A stretch of 64,000 nt of DNA, from contig JABXHW010000017.1 in NCBI GenBank assembly GCA_013373425.1, positions 1-64,000 of the forward strand, written 5' to 3'. This DNA comes from Flavobacteriia bacterium (GTDB lineage: Bacteria > Bacteroidota > Bacteroidia > Flavobacteriales > Schleiferiaceae). This document shows, piece by piece, positions 47,539 to 56,391 of the stretch (within the stretch, counting starts at the first letter, position 1; each line of letters starts with the position of its first letter). The position numbers were made by a program, and so were the translations under genes. Under the pieces are notes generated by a model that made no database searches, had not been told where the DNA came from, and was given only the letters and a program-made list of their open reading frames with translations.

Positions 47539-49065
47539 ATGTTAAAGCTCTCTATGTTAAATCGTTGGATTTTTCTTCTCAGCCTATTTCTCTCATTAAA
47601 CGCATTTGCTCAACCTCCTGGGCCAGGGAGAAGTATGGACTTTAATGGAGTAACCGGTGAATATCTTGAATTTGATGCCTCACTTGGCCAAGTTAGCTTT
47701 CCGTTCACAATTACAGTCTGGATACGACCCAACACCGATATTGACTTCCAAAGAATATTTGACTCACATGACCAAACAAATGGATATGTGGGAATTCGCT
47801 TTTTATACGTCAATGGCAGACTAACTCTCACAATGGGCGATGGAACCTCTCGGTCTCCCGCTGGACGATGGGGGTACGGCGTCCCTTTCAACTTTACACC
47901 CGGCCAATGGTATCATTTGGCTGTTACCTTTTCATCCCCAACCCAGAGAGTATTCTGGATCAATGGAAATCCAGTTCAAAGCAACCCAGGCGGCGGCACC
48001 GGTTCACAGGTTTTAGCGTGGGATAACACTGTAGGCCGAATGGGAACCAACTTTACGGGTAACCTCATTAGTTATCTCGATGCAGAAATGGACGAATTCA
48101 CTTATTGGGATCGATCATTGACCACATTGGAAATCCGCGATATGATGTGTCACAAGCTCACCGGAAATGAGCCTGATCTCCGAATATATTATCGATTTGA
48201 TGGGACTGGAAACACGGTGACGAATCTAGCCACTGGCGGACCGAATGCCACTATTAACGGCAACTTGAGCAGAATCAATTCAAATGCTCCCATTGGCGAT
48301 AGATCGGTACATAACGGTCACATTGCTGGCGCCTCGGCAACAGGTTTTACAGCAACATCCGATCAGGTAATGGTTGAGCCTGGAAGTGGTGGAGATCCAG
48401 GAACCCATATCTTTTTCATCGATGAGATCCCGGCAAACACAAATGGCATCGATCTCCCTCCATCAATAGAGCATTATTGGGGAGTTTTCAATGTAAACCG
48501 TGGACAAGTCTATTCTGTCGAAACCGTCCTAGGAGGTGCATTAGCGAACGCCGACACCAATGAAATAGAGCTAGCCACGCGTGGAAACAATCACTTTACC
48601 GGCTGGAGTTTAACGGGAGATCAAAACACACCGGCAGAAATATTCTCTGCGATTTACAATTCATGGGGACACTTCACTTTAGCTGAGAACCCCGATTACG
48701 TCCCCCCCCCTGACCCAGATCCAGACCCAGATCCACCTGGAGGCGGAGGCGATACAACAATTGTTGAAGAAGAGGACACGAATGCCTTGGACTGCTATGT
48801 GCTCTTTCCTTCAGCGTTCTCACCAAATGGGGATGGCGTGAATGACCTATTCGGCCCCGGTACCATTTGCGATTTCGACAGCTACAAGCTTCAAATTTTC
48901 AATCGATGGGGACAACGTGTTTTCCTTTCGGACGACTGGGAAGCTAAGTTTGATGGCTACTATTCGGGGCAGAGACTACCGGAAGGCACGTACGTCTACA
49001 AAGCTGAATTTACTGTCGATGGAGAGTATCAGCAAGAATCAGGATACATAACCATACTGCCGTAA
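47539..49065 (+). CDS. LamG-domain T9SS type B secreted protein with C9 tract
   Basis: 508 residues. Signal peptide (LFLSLNAFAQ), LamG-like domain (VSFPFTITVWIRPN, MDEFTYWDRSLTTLEIRDMMC, YYRFDGTGN), a short spacer domain, a Pro-Asp repeat linker followed by glycines near residues 390-405, then a type B sorting domain (FPSAFSPNGDGVNDLF ... YITILP). It is a shorter paralogue of the protein at 29021. A run of nine C at 48702-48710 encodes the start of the linker; a slip there would remove the sorting domain. Likely a surface-exposed binding protein. Confidence 0.9.
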   Translation: MLKLSMLNRWIFLLSLFLSLNAFAQPPGPGRSMDFNGVTGEYLEFDASLGQVSFPFTITVWIRPNTDIDFQRIFDSHDQTNGYVGIRFLYVNGRLTLTMGDGTSRSPAGRWGYGVPFNFTPGQWYHLAVTFSSPTQRVFWINGNPVQSNPGGGTGSQVLAWDNTVGRMGTNFTGNLISYLDAEMDEFTYWDRSLTTLEIRDMMCHKLTGNEPDLRIYYRFDGTGNTVTNLATGGPNATINGNLSRINSNAPIGDRSVHNGHIAGASATGFTATSDQVMVEPGSGGDPGTHIFFIDEIPANTNGIDLPPSIEHYWGVFNVNRGQVYSVETVLGGALANADTNEIELATRGNNHFTGWSLTGDQNTPAEIFSAIYNSWGHFTLAENPDYVPPPDPDPDPDPPGGGGDTTIVEEEDTNALDCYVLFPSAFSPNGDGVNDLFGPGTICDFDSYKLQIFNRWGQRVFLSDDWEAKFDGYYSGQRLPEGTYVYKAEFTVDGEYQQESGYITILP

Positions 49066-49067
49066 AC

Positions 49068-49098
49068 AAAAAGCGAGGCCCTTCGACCTCGCTTTTTT
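49068..49098. terminator. Bidirectional terminator between LamG gene and DUF4834-carB
   Basis: AAAAGCGAGG and CCTCGCTTTT form a perfect stem with an 8-base loop and A/T tracts on both sides; it touches the DUF4834 stop codon. Confidence 0.9.
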
Positions 49099-49336
49099 AT
49101 TTCTCTTCTTCTATCTCTTCGAACTCCACCACTTCGCCAACATCATCCCGAACGGCGCTTTTAGTTTGCCTTGGGTCGTAGCGAACAATGATTTCTTGTT
49201 CCCTGTTCTTTGAAGCGCCCCTTCTACTTCCTTGAGAAGATGAACCTCTACGTTGGGAAAAGAGACGGTCTAGCGTTCGAAAGACGAACCAGGCTAGGAC
49301 CAGGAAGAAAATCGTTCTGAAGAGTCCTGCCACCAT
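49097..49336 (-). CDS. DUF4834 small membrane protein
   Basis: 79 residues: one N-terminal span (LFRTIFFLVLAWFVFRTL), a basic serine-rich linker and an acidic tail (EEIEEEK). This matches DUF4834, found in Flavobacteriia. It starts on the last base of the carB stop, so it is translationally coupled with carB. Function unknown. Confidence 0.85.
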   Translation of the reverse strand: MVAGLFRTIFFLVLAWFVFRTLDRLFSQRRGSSSQGSRRGASKNREQEIIVRYDPRQTKSAVRDDVGEVVEFEEIEEEK

Positions 49337-52185
49337 TACTTGCTCAAGTAAAGGTTGCGCTCGCTATAAATCTTCTTGAATACAGGATCTTTCAAGTTCT
49401 CAATGAAATGAATCTTCTCACCGGTAGATCGCATCTGCGGACCGAGGTTCTTATTCACATTCGGGAACTTGTCGAAGCTAAACACCGGCATCTTGATGGC
49501 CCATCCTTCGAGCTCAGGCTTGAAATCAAAGTCGGTCACCTTGTTCTCACCCAACATCACCTTTGTTGCATAATTCACATATGGCTCGCCGTAGGCTTTA
49601 CAGATGAAAGGAACGGTCCGAGATGCACGTGGATTCGCCTCGATGATGTAAACGGTATCATCCTTAACTGCGAACTGAATATTGATTAGACCTACAGTGT
49701 TCAAAGCCTTAGCGATAGTCACTGTGTGATCCTTGATTTGTTGCATCACCAAATCGCCTAAGTTGAACGGTGGCAATGTAGCATTTGAGTCTCCAGAGTG
49801 TACCCCACAAGGCTCAACGTGCTCCATAATACCGATGATGTACACATTCTCACCATCACAGATTGCATCTGCCTCTGCTTCGATAGCTCCATCCAAGTAG
49901 TGGTCGAGAAGTACGCGGTTACCAGGGAAGTCCTTAAAGAGCTCTACCACGTGGTGCTCGAGTTCTTCGTGATTGATGACAATCTTCATTCCGGCTCCAC
50001 CGAGAACGTAGCTCGGACGAACCAAGATTGGGTAACCTAGTTTTTCTGCTACTTCGCGTGCCTCATCCGGACGTGTGATCACGTCGAACTTAGGATAAGG
50101 AATGTTCACATCTTTCAACGTATTTGAGAAACGACCGCGGTCTTCCGCAAGGTCGAGTGCATCGTAGGAAGTACCCAAGATTGGAATACCGAAGCGCTCG
50201 AGTTTCTCTGCCAACTTCAAGGCAGTCTGACCACCCAACTGAACGATTACACCCTTTGGCTTCTCGTGCAGAATGATGTCGTAAATGTGCTCCCAGAATA
50301 CTGGCTCGAAGTAGAGTTTATCCGCTGTATCGAAATCGGTAGAAACCGTTTCAGGGTTACAGTTGATCATGATAGTTTCATAACCGCACTCTTTAGCTGC
50401 AAGCACACCGTGCACACAACAGTAATCGAATTCAATACCTTGACCAATTCGGTTAGGACCAGAACCCAGTACGATTACTTTCTCTCTATCGCTCACTTCG
50501 CTTTCGTTCTCAGCGTATGGTTCAACGCCAGGCGCATCCATGCTCAGTTCGAAAGTTGAATAGTAGTAAGGAGTCTCTGCAGGGAATTCCGCAGCACATG
50601 TATCTACAAGCTTCCAAACACGGTTGATGCCCATACCGGTTCGCTTGGTGTGAACTTCACTCTCTAGACAGTGCATCATGTGACCCAACTGACGGTCTGC
50701 GAAACCTTTCATCTTTGCGTCGAGAAGGAGGTCGCGTGGAATGCTATCTAGTGTGTGTGTTTCAATTTCTCTTTGCGTGAGCATCAAGTCCTCAATCTGA
50801 CGCAAGAACCACATGTCGATTCTAGTGATCTCGTGGATTTTGCGGAGAGGAATGCCCATCTGCATTGCATCGTAAAGAACGAATACACGGTCCCATGACG
50901 CGTACTCCAACTTGTGGAGGATTTTATCTTGATCAGTAAGTCCTTTTCCGTCGGCACCCAAACCATTTCTCTTCACCTCTAGGGATTGAGCAGCTTTGTG
51001 AAGTGCTTCTTGGAAGGATCTACCGATTCCCATCACCTCACCTACTGACTTCATTTGAATGCCCAATCGACGATTGGCACCTTCAAACTTATCGAAGTTC
51101 CAGCGAGGGATTTTTACGATAACGTAGTCGAGTGTTGGCTCGAAGTACGCCGTAGTTGTTTTCGTGATCTGGTTGTTCAACTCGTCTAGCGTATATCCGA
51201 TAGCGAGCTTAGCAGCTACCTTTGCGATCGGATAACCCGTCGCTTTAGATGCAAGCGCTGAAGAACGAGATACACGTGGATTGATTTCAATCGCTACGAT
51301 ATCTTCTTTCTCATCTGGACTCACCGCAAACTGAACGTTACATCCACCCGCGAAGGTTCCAATAGAGCGCATCATTTTAATGGCCAGGTCACGCATGCGC
51401 TGATATGCCGTATCCGATAAGGTCATTGCAGGCGCTACAGTAATTGAATCACCGGTATGGATACCCATTGGGTCCATGTTCTCAATCGAACAGATGATGA
51501 TTACGTTGTCATTTTTATCGCGAAGCAACTCGAGCTCAAACTCTTTCCATCCAAGAAGAGCTTTGTCGATCATTACTTCGTGAATTGGAGAAATTTCCAA
51601 TCCTCTTTTTAGTGCCTCTTCGAACTCTTCTTTATTGTGAACGAAAGTTGCACCTGAACCACCGAGTGTGTAGCTAGCGCGTACACAAAGTGGGTAACCA
51701 AACTCCTGAGCCACTTCCTTTCCTTTGAGGTATGAAGTAGCTGTTGAAGCTGGGGCCATGCCAATTCCGATTTTCTCCATCAAGAGACGAAACTCTTCAC
51801 GGTCTTCAGTAATGTTGATAGCATCGATATCTACACCGATGATTCTCACATTATTCTCCTCCCACAAACCTTGCTTATCCGCCTCGATACAAAGGTTCAA
51901 TGCAGTCTGTCCACCCATGGTTGGCAATACAGCATCGATATCTCTTTCTTTCAGAATCTTTTCAAGGGATTCTACTTCGAGTGGTAACAAGTAAACGTGG
52001 TCTGCAACCACCTCATCAGTCATGATGGTAGCAGGGTTACTGTTGATCAAGGTCACTTCAATGCCCTCTTCTCTCAAGGAGCGAGAAGCTTGTGAACCTG
52101 AATAGTCAAACTCACAAGCTTGACCAATAACAATAGGACCTGAACCAATGATGAGTACGCGGCGGATGGATGAATCTTTCGGCAT
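49336..52185 (-). CDS. carB: Carbamoyl-phosphate synthase large subunit, no MGS domain
   Basis: 949 residues. Makes carbamoyl phosphate for pyrimidine and arginine synthesis with CarA. Both homologous halves are present: the first begins RRVLIIGSGPIVIGQACEFDYSG, the second VIVLGSGPNRIGQGIEFDYC, each with its ATP-grasp region (SYTLGGSG, SYVLGGAG). The chain stops at YSERNLYLSK, just after the second ATP-grasp. The C-terminal methylglyoxal-synthase-like allosteric domain of E. coli CarB (1073 residues) is absent, which is usual for Flavobacteriia. No frameshift is visible downstream: DUF4834 begins at the stop. Confidence 0.95.
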   Translation of the reverse strand: MPKDSSIRRVLIIGSGPIVIGQACEFDYSGSQASRSLREEGIEVTLINSNPATIMTDEVVADHVYLLPLEVESLEKILKERDIDAVLPTMGGQTALNLCIEADKQGLWEENNVRIIGVDIDAINITEDREEFRLLMEKIGIGMAPASTATSYLKGKEVAQEFGYPLCVRASYTLGGSGATFVHNKEEFEEALKRGLEISPIHEVMIDKALLGWKEFELELLRDKNDNVIIICSIENMDPMGIHTGDSITVAPAMTLSDTAYQRMRDLAIKMMRSIGTFAGGCNVQFAVSPDEKEDIVAIEINPRVSRSSALASKATGYPIAKVAAKLAIGYTLDELNNQITKTTTAYFEPTLDYVIVKIPRWNFDKFEGANRRLGIQMKSVGEVMGIGRSFQEALHKAAQSLEVKRNGLGADGKGLTDQDKILHKLEYASWDRVFVLYDAMQMGIPLRKIHEITRIDMWFLRQIEDLMLTQREIETHTLDSIPRDLLLDAKMKGFADRQLGHMMHCLESEVHTKRTGMGINRVWKLVDTCAAEFPAETPYYYSTFELSMDAPGVEPYAENESEVSDREKVIVLGSGPNRIGQGIEFDYCCVHGVLAAKECGYETIMINCNPETVSTDFDTADKLYFEPVFWEHIYDIILHEKPKGVIVQLGGQTALKLAEKLERFGIPILGTSYDALDLAEDRGRFSNTLKDVNIPYPKFDVITRPDEAREVAEKLGYPILVRPSYVLGGAGMKIVINHEELEHHVVELFKDFPGNRVLLDHYLDGAIEAEADAICDGENVYIIGIMEHVEPCGVHSGDSNATLPPFNLGDLVMQQIKDHTVTIAKALNTVGLINIQFAVKDDTVYIIEANPRASRTVPFICKAYGEPYVNYATKVMLGENKVTDFDFKPELEGWAIKMPVFSFDKFPNVNKNLGPQMRSTGEKIHFIENLKDPVFKKIYSERNLYLSK

Positions 52186-52206
52186 GTGATTTCTATTTAC
52201 GGAACG

Positions 52207-52214
52207 CTAAGGTA
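52207..52214 (-). promoter_or_regulatory. -7-like element of carB
   Basis: TACCTTAG on the minus strand (7/8 match), 21 bp ahead of the carB start and downstream of the rpmH terminator. Confidence 0.4.
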
Positions 52215-52226
52215 ATGAGTAGGCAC

Positions 52227-52256
52227 AAAAAAAAGGTGCTACCCACGGCAACACCT
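52227..52256 (-). terminator. Terminator of rpmH
   Basis: On the minus strand AGGTGT pairs with GCACCT (one G-U pair) across 11 bases and is followed by eight T residues. Confidence 0.75.
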
Positions 52257-52280
52257 CTTAAATCATATATCACTCACATA

Positions 52281-52439
52281 TCAGCCCTTGTGGTTTCCCT
52301 CGTCTGATACGGTAAGTCTCTTTCTTCCTTTTGCACGGCGTGTAGCCAATACACGACGGCCATTAGCCGATGCCATGCGCTCACGGAATCCGTGCTTATT
52401 TCTTCTCTTCCGATTCGAAGGTTGATACGTGCGTTTCAT
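52281..52439 (-). CDS. rpmH: 50S ribosomal protein L34
   Basis: 52 residues, very basic. The protein begins [18 protein letters not shown], followed by [22 protein letters not shown], the invariant L34 signature, then a slightly long tail SDEGNHKG. It is an intact ORF with its own promoter and terminator, upstream of carB on the same strand. In many bacteria rpmH lies beside rnpA and yidC, but here yidC is 32 kb away. Confidence 0.97.
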   Translation of the reverse strand: MKRTYQPSNRKRRNKHGFRERMASANGRRVLATRRAKGRKRLTVSDEGNHKG

Positions 52440-52483
52440 ATCTCTTTATACTTTGATCGTGACCTCTGTCCTCAATTGGGGTG

Positions 52484-52513
52484 CAAATATAAGGCACTCT
52501 TTGAAACTACAAA
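52484..52513 (-). promoter_or_regulatory. Complete Bacteroidota promoter of rpmH
   Basis: On the minus strand, TTTG at 52513-52510 and TATATTTG at 52491-52484 are 18 bp apart, matching both -33 and -7 elements at normal spacing. Predicted leader about 40 nt. The best promoter in the window. Confidence 0.75.
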
Positions 52514-52700
52514 GCCTCTCCGATAAATATTCTTTGAAATATTCTCGTCTTTTGAGACTTGTTGAATCTGTGTGCGAAGATAAGGCGAATTCCCGAAGGA
52601 AAATGCCGTTGACTAAAGTACACCTGTGCATTTATCGAGAGTTAAATACAATTGATAATTCCATGGAGTTCGGCGGACTCCAATTCTTTACCTTCGCAAC

Positions 52701-53492
52701 ATGCAGCTGAATAGTAAAGTGTATTGGATCACAGGGGCTTCCTCGGGAATTGGAGAAGCGCTTGCTAAGCATTTGGTAAGCTTAGGCGATCGCGTAATTC
52801 TTTCCTCCAGACGAGAGGAAGAGCTCAAGCGAGTGCAGAACGAATCCGATCATCCGGAGAATACCGCCATTGTATTGCTCGATTTAGAGAACCACGAAGA
52901 AATGGTGACAGTCACGGAGAAAGCCATTGCTGCCTTTGGTCAGATTGACGTTCTCGTGGCCAACGGAGGCATCGGTCAATTTGGCTCCGTGATGGATAAC
53001 AACTGGGAGGTTGAAAAGAAGGTGGTCGATATTAACCTCCTCGGAAACATGGCTCTGATCAAGAGTATTCTGCCGCACATGATTGAGCGCAAATCGGGCA
53101 GAATCGTAGGCATTGCCTCCATCGCTGGAAAATTCGGTCAACGAAACTTAGCCTCATACTCTGCCTCCAAGGCAGGGTTGATTCTTTGGCTGGAAAGCTT
53201 GAGAGAAGAAGTCTTCGATAAAGGCATTCTTGTACAAGCCGTGAGTCCCGGTTTCATCAAAACCAACGTAACGATTAATGGGCTGCGTCCGGATGGAACC
53301 AAAATCAATAAAGACAGTCCGGCCCAAGAAAACGGAATGCCAACGGATCAATTTGCCCGTAAGATGATGAAAGTCATGGGCTCAAAGAAATTCCACCACT
53401 ACATTGGCCGCAAAGAATTACTAGCGATTCCTTTGCACACTTTTGCGAGAGGATTACTTTACTCCCTCTTAAGAAGAGGATACAAGAAATAG
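52701..53492 (+). CDS. SDR-family oxidoreductase
   Basis: 263 residues. Classical short-chain dehydrogenase: cofactor loop TGASSGIGEALA near residue 11, NGGIG, catalytic serine in IASIAGKFG and the YSASK Tyr/Lys motif, then PGFIKTNV. NAD(P)-dependent; substrate unknown. A TACCTTCG element ends 4 bp before the ATG. The following oxygenase is on the same strand 45 bp downstream. Confidence 0.93.
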   Translation: MQLNSKVYWITGASSGIGEALAKHLVSLGDRVILSSRREEELKRVQNESDHPENTAIVLLDLENHEEMVTVTEKAIAAFGQIDVLVANGGIGQFGSVMDNNWEVEKKVVDINLLGNMALIKSILPHMIERKSGRIVGIASIAGKFGQRNLASYSASKAGLILWLESLREEVFDKGILVQAVSPGFIKTNVTINGLRPDGTKINKDSPAQENGMPTDQFARKMMKVMGSKKFHHYIGRKELLAIPLHTFARGLLYSLLRRGYKK

Positions 53493-53537
53493 GAAGCACA
53501 GAATCGCGTTACCTAATTGTTCGAGATAGAAAGTAGG

Positions 53538-54350
53538 ATGAAACACATCAACGAAAAATATACGACCGAAGAAGCTCGAAAGGAGCTGAAAACTCAATTC
53601 GATAACGGTCATCCTTGCCGACATTTAGTATTAGACGACTTCTTTTCACCAGAAGCAGCGGATACTATGTTCGCGAACTTCCCCCCTCTAGATTCACTCA
53701 ATGTGAAGCGAAAAAGCTTGAATGAGAACAAATCAGAAGACTATCACTTCGAGCGCTGGCATCCCGTGTTTGGTGAAGTACGCGACACCGTTCAAAGCGA
53801 AGAATTCGCAAAATACATGTCTGAGATCACCGGAATCGAAGGACTAAAAACTACGCCCGACTCGTTGGGTTCGGGTGTCCACCAAGGTGGACAAGGGAGT
53901 TATGTGGACGTTCATATTGATGTGAACTACAACCCTGAAACCAACTTGTGGAGACGAATCAATTTGTTGGTGTATCTCAACAAGGAATGGAAAGAAGAGT
54001 ACGGTGGTCATCTTGAATTGTGGGATAAAGAAATGGAGAACTGCGAACAACGCGTTGCTCCATGGCACAACAGAGCAGTGATTTTCTACACCGATGAAAA
54101 CTCACCACACGGTTATTCTAAAATCGATATCCCAGAGCACGAATCACGTAAGTCGTTCTACACCTATTTCTATACTGAAGTTGGCGAAGGATTCAGATAC
54201 TCCGATAGCCGTTTCGTATCTCGACCAGACGACAACTTCCTTCGCAAAGCCGCTACAGGCATGAAGGAGTCAGTGAAAATCAATGCCAAGCGAATCTTGA
54301 AAGCGCTTGGAGTGAAGAGTTTGGACTTCCAGGATAAGAATAAGTACTAG
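53538..54350 (+). CDS. 2-oxoglutarate/Fe(II)-dependent oxygenase
   Basis: 270 residues from the ATG at 53538 (an ATG at 53517 would add seven residues). Double-stranded beta-helix oxygenase of the prolyl-4-hydroxylase-like type: iron ligands in VDVHIDVNYN (His-x-Asp) and the distal NSPHGYSK histidine, with the 2OG-binding arginine in HESRKSFYTYFYTE. NLLVYLNKEWKEEYGGHLELW is a typical core segment. Relatives hydroxylate proteins or sugars. Substrate unknown. Confidence 0.88.
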   Translation: MKHINEKYTTEEARKELKTQFDNGHPCRHLVLDDFFSPEAADTMFANFPPLDSLNVKRKSLNENKSEDYHFERWHPVFGEVRDTVQSEEFAKYMSEITGIEGLKTTPDSLGSGVHQGGQGSYVDVHIDVNYNPETNLWRRINLLVYLNKEWKEEYGGHLELWDKEMENCEQRVAPWHNRAVIFYTDENSPHGYSKIDIPEHESRKSFYTYFYTEVGEGFRYSDSRFVSRPDDNFLRKAATGMKESVKINAKRILKALGVKSLDFQDKNKY

Positions 54351-54353
54351 CAT

Positions 54354-55523
54354 TTGAAGGGGCCCTCTCTCACCCTGTTGCTTCTCCTTCCTTTCCTTGC
54401 ATTTTCGCAATGGGAACAACTCGATGATTTTCCACACCTCCCCTTCGATGATGGCTGTGTCATGGCCACCTCTAATGGGGCATTTATCGGAACCGGACTA
54501 GCCAATAATTTCATAGCTCAAGAGCGATTTTTCTCATGGAGCAACAGCTGGGCAGAGGCTTCACCTCTTCCTTCAGGAAATCGGAGGCAATATGCAGCGG
54601 CCACGGCAAACGGACGCTTCGGCTACCTCTTTGGAGGTATAAACGATGCTCAGTTTTATGGCGATCTGCTGGAGTTTGATTCCCAGTCCGGGTCTTGGAC
54701 CGCCCTTTCTAACTTACCATCTTCTGGGAGAAGCGGAGCCTGTGCATTCTACATCGAAGATGAAATCTATATCGTTGGCGGACTACTAGAATCAGGTCAG
54801 AGAACGAGTGAGGTTTGGAAGTACAACATCGCTTCAGGTTCTTGGGCTGAGGAACCGCGATTTCCGAACGGGTCCGTTTGGAGAGCCGCATATACGAGTC
54901 ACAGTAACTGGGGCTACATGCTATTTGGTAAAGACAGCATCGAACGTTATTCGAGGGCATTATACGCTTATCACCCCAATGAAGGCTGGCAGTATCTGAG
55001 CGATTATCCAGGAACTGGAAAAACCCACGCCGCTCTCGTTTACTTTCATGGTGCGCTGTACACCTTTGGTGGTTCAGACTCCACCGACACTTTTTCCAAT
55101 GAACTCTGGAAGTTCGATCTACAAACTTCAGAGTGGACAATGGCGGACAGTTCATTCCATGTCGGTATTCGAGGAGGTTCAATGTGGATAGAAGATCAGT
55201 ATCTGCACTACGTTGGCGGCTTGGATGAAAACCTCAACCGATCTAAGTCGCATTGGCGGTTCGACCTCACCCCCCAGCTTCAGCTGGATGATGCTATCGT
55301 TCTATATCCCAACCCAGCTTCAGAAGAAATTTATATCGAGTCGGCTGCAAGAATCGAAGATGTTGCACTCTACGATGCCCAAGGGAATGAACTTTCAGTA
55401 CTCGGAGCGATTCAAACTTTCACGGCGAGGCTTGAGACAAATTCACTCCCTAATGGAATGTATATACTCCTGGTACAGACACCCAACGGTGACCTGCGAA
55501 GAAGAGTTATCGTCACGCACTAA
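54354..55523 (+). CDS. Kelch-repeat T9SS type A protein, TTG start
   Basis: 389 residues. Signal peptide (LTLLLLLPFLAFSQ) followed by kelch-like blades (GRFGYLFGGINDAQFYGDLLEFD, DEIYIVGGLLESGQRTSEVWKYN, GALYTFGGSDSTDTFSNELWKFD), then a type A sorting domain (LYPNPASEEIYIES ... LPNGMYILLVQT). The start must be TTG at 54354: an in-frame TAG sits 6 bp before it and the next ATG would remove the signal peptide. Only 3 bp separate it from the oxygenase stop, so they are probably one transcript. Confidence 0.85.
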   Translation: MKGPSLTLLLLLPFLAFSQWEQLDDFPHLPFDDGCVMATSNGAFIGTGLANNFIAQERFFSWSNSWAEASPLPSGNRRQYAAATANGRFGYLFGGINDAQFYGDLLEFDSQSGSWTALSNLPSSGRSGACAFYIEDEIYIVGGLLESGQRTSEVWKYNIASGSWAEEPRFPNGSVWRAAYTSHSNWGYMLFGKDSIERYSRALYAYHPNEGWQYLSDYPGTGKTHAALVYFHGALYTFGGSDSTDTFSNELWKFDLQTSEWTMADSSFHVGIRGGSMWIEDQYLHYVGGLDENLNRSKSHWRFDLTPQLQLDDAIVLYPNPASEEIYIESAARIEDVALYDAQGNELSVLGAIQTFTARLETNSLPNGMYILLVQTPNGDLRRRVIVTH

Positions 55524-55603
55524 AAGGTGACAATTTCGTGTTAATCTCTCGTGCATGTTTAGCGTTCTTCCGAACAGTAAATACATTGCACATGCAACCT
55601 AAA

Positions 55604-55611
55604 TACTTTTA
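55604..55611 (+). promoter_or_regulatory. -7-like element of the small barrel gene
   Basis: TACTTTTA, 7/8 match to TAnnTTTG, with a TTG 15 bp upstream; it ends 3 bp before the ATG at 55615. Confidence 0.45.
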
Positions 55612-55614
55612 AGA

Positions 55615-56325
55615 ATGAAGTTTAAAGCTCTCCTCTTCCTCAACTCATTCATTTTTGTTTCACTGGGTAGTCAAGCGCAAAGCGATACCCTAATTACACT
55701 GGAAGGCGACACCTCCTATGTCAAAATCACCAGGTACAGCGATAACAACATCGCGTATCAGTTTCGAACGGCCGAGGACGTCACCTTTGAAAATGACCTA
55801 GACGACTACTTGTCTGTCGATTTTGCCAATCCAGATTTACCGGATTACGAAGCGCCGAGGCATTGGGCAAAGAGCAGTAGTCTTTCTTTGAGCTTCGGTA
55901 TCGACGAAATCATTACTACTGATGACGTTTTCATTCTCGCCGGAGTAAACCTCGTAGGAGAATCAATGTTATCCCGTCACTGGGGATATCAATTTTCATT
56001 TGGTGGAGGCACCATGTTCGGCAGTTTGCCCTATGAAGATCTGAGATATATTCAAGCTAGTCTGTCAGCAATCTACAGAATTCAAGAGCCTGGCTCGGGC
56101 TGGTCAGCACAGCTTGCGGGCGGCCTCATATATCGCGGCACCGGATTCGACTCAGAGCTCAGTAGCAACCCAGCTCGAGAAGACCTCTTGGGCTTACGGT
56201 TTACCCCAGGCATATTCTTCACCACAAAAGGAGGCTTTGAAATTGGCCTAGAGACTCCAGTCACTTTCTACAACAACAATTCGCTAGGAATCGGTATTCA
56301 GCCTCGAATCGGGTTTAGATTTTAG
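55615..56325 (+). CDS. Small outer-membrane barrel protein, unknown
   Basis: 236 residues. Signal peptide (FVSLGSQAQ), a short N-terminal beta segment (LITLEGDTSYVKITRYSDNN), then alternating strands with glycine and aromatic residues ending in RIGFRF. The terminal phenylalanine and strand pattern fit an 8- to 10-strand outer-membrane barrel. No family recognised. Confidence 0.75.
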   Translation: MKFKALLFLNSFIFVSLGSQAQSDTLITLEGDTSYVKITRYSDNNIAYQFRTAEDVTFENDLDDYLSVDFANPDLPDYEAPRHWAKSSSLSLSFGIDEIITTDDVFILAGVNLVGESMLSRHWGYQFSFGGGTMFGSLPYEDLRYIQASLSAIYRIQEPGSGWSAQLAGGLIYRGTGFDSELSSNPAREDLLGLRFTPGIFFTTKGGFEIGLETPVTFYNNNSLGIGIQPRIGFRF

Positions 56326-56352
56326 AGCCTAGTTATTTGCTATAATAATAAG

Positions 56353-56378
56353 AAAGCCGCCTCATTGGGCGGCTTTTT
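56353..56378. terminator. Bidirectional terminator
   Basis: AGCCGCC and GGCGGCT form a perfect stem with a 6-base loop; a T tract follows on the plus strand and a weaker one on the minus strand, serving the convergent barrel and 1961-residue genes. Confidence 0.85.
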
Positions 56379-56391
56379 GCTTTTCTATCTA

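Noticed and set aside
49336-52185. carB as a truncated pseudogene
   Set aside because: The two synthetase halves are intact and the shortened C-terminus is normal for Flavobacteriia; a downstream coupled gene shows that the stop is genuine.
52429-52710. A 93-codon plus-strand frame between rpmH and the SDR gene
   Set aside because: It starts inside rpmH antisense, covers the rpmH promoter and ends in the SDR start; the product has no coherent features.
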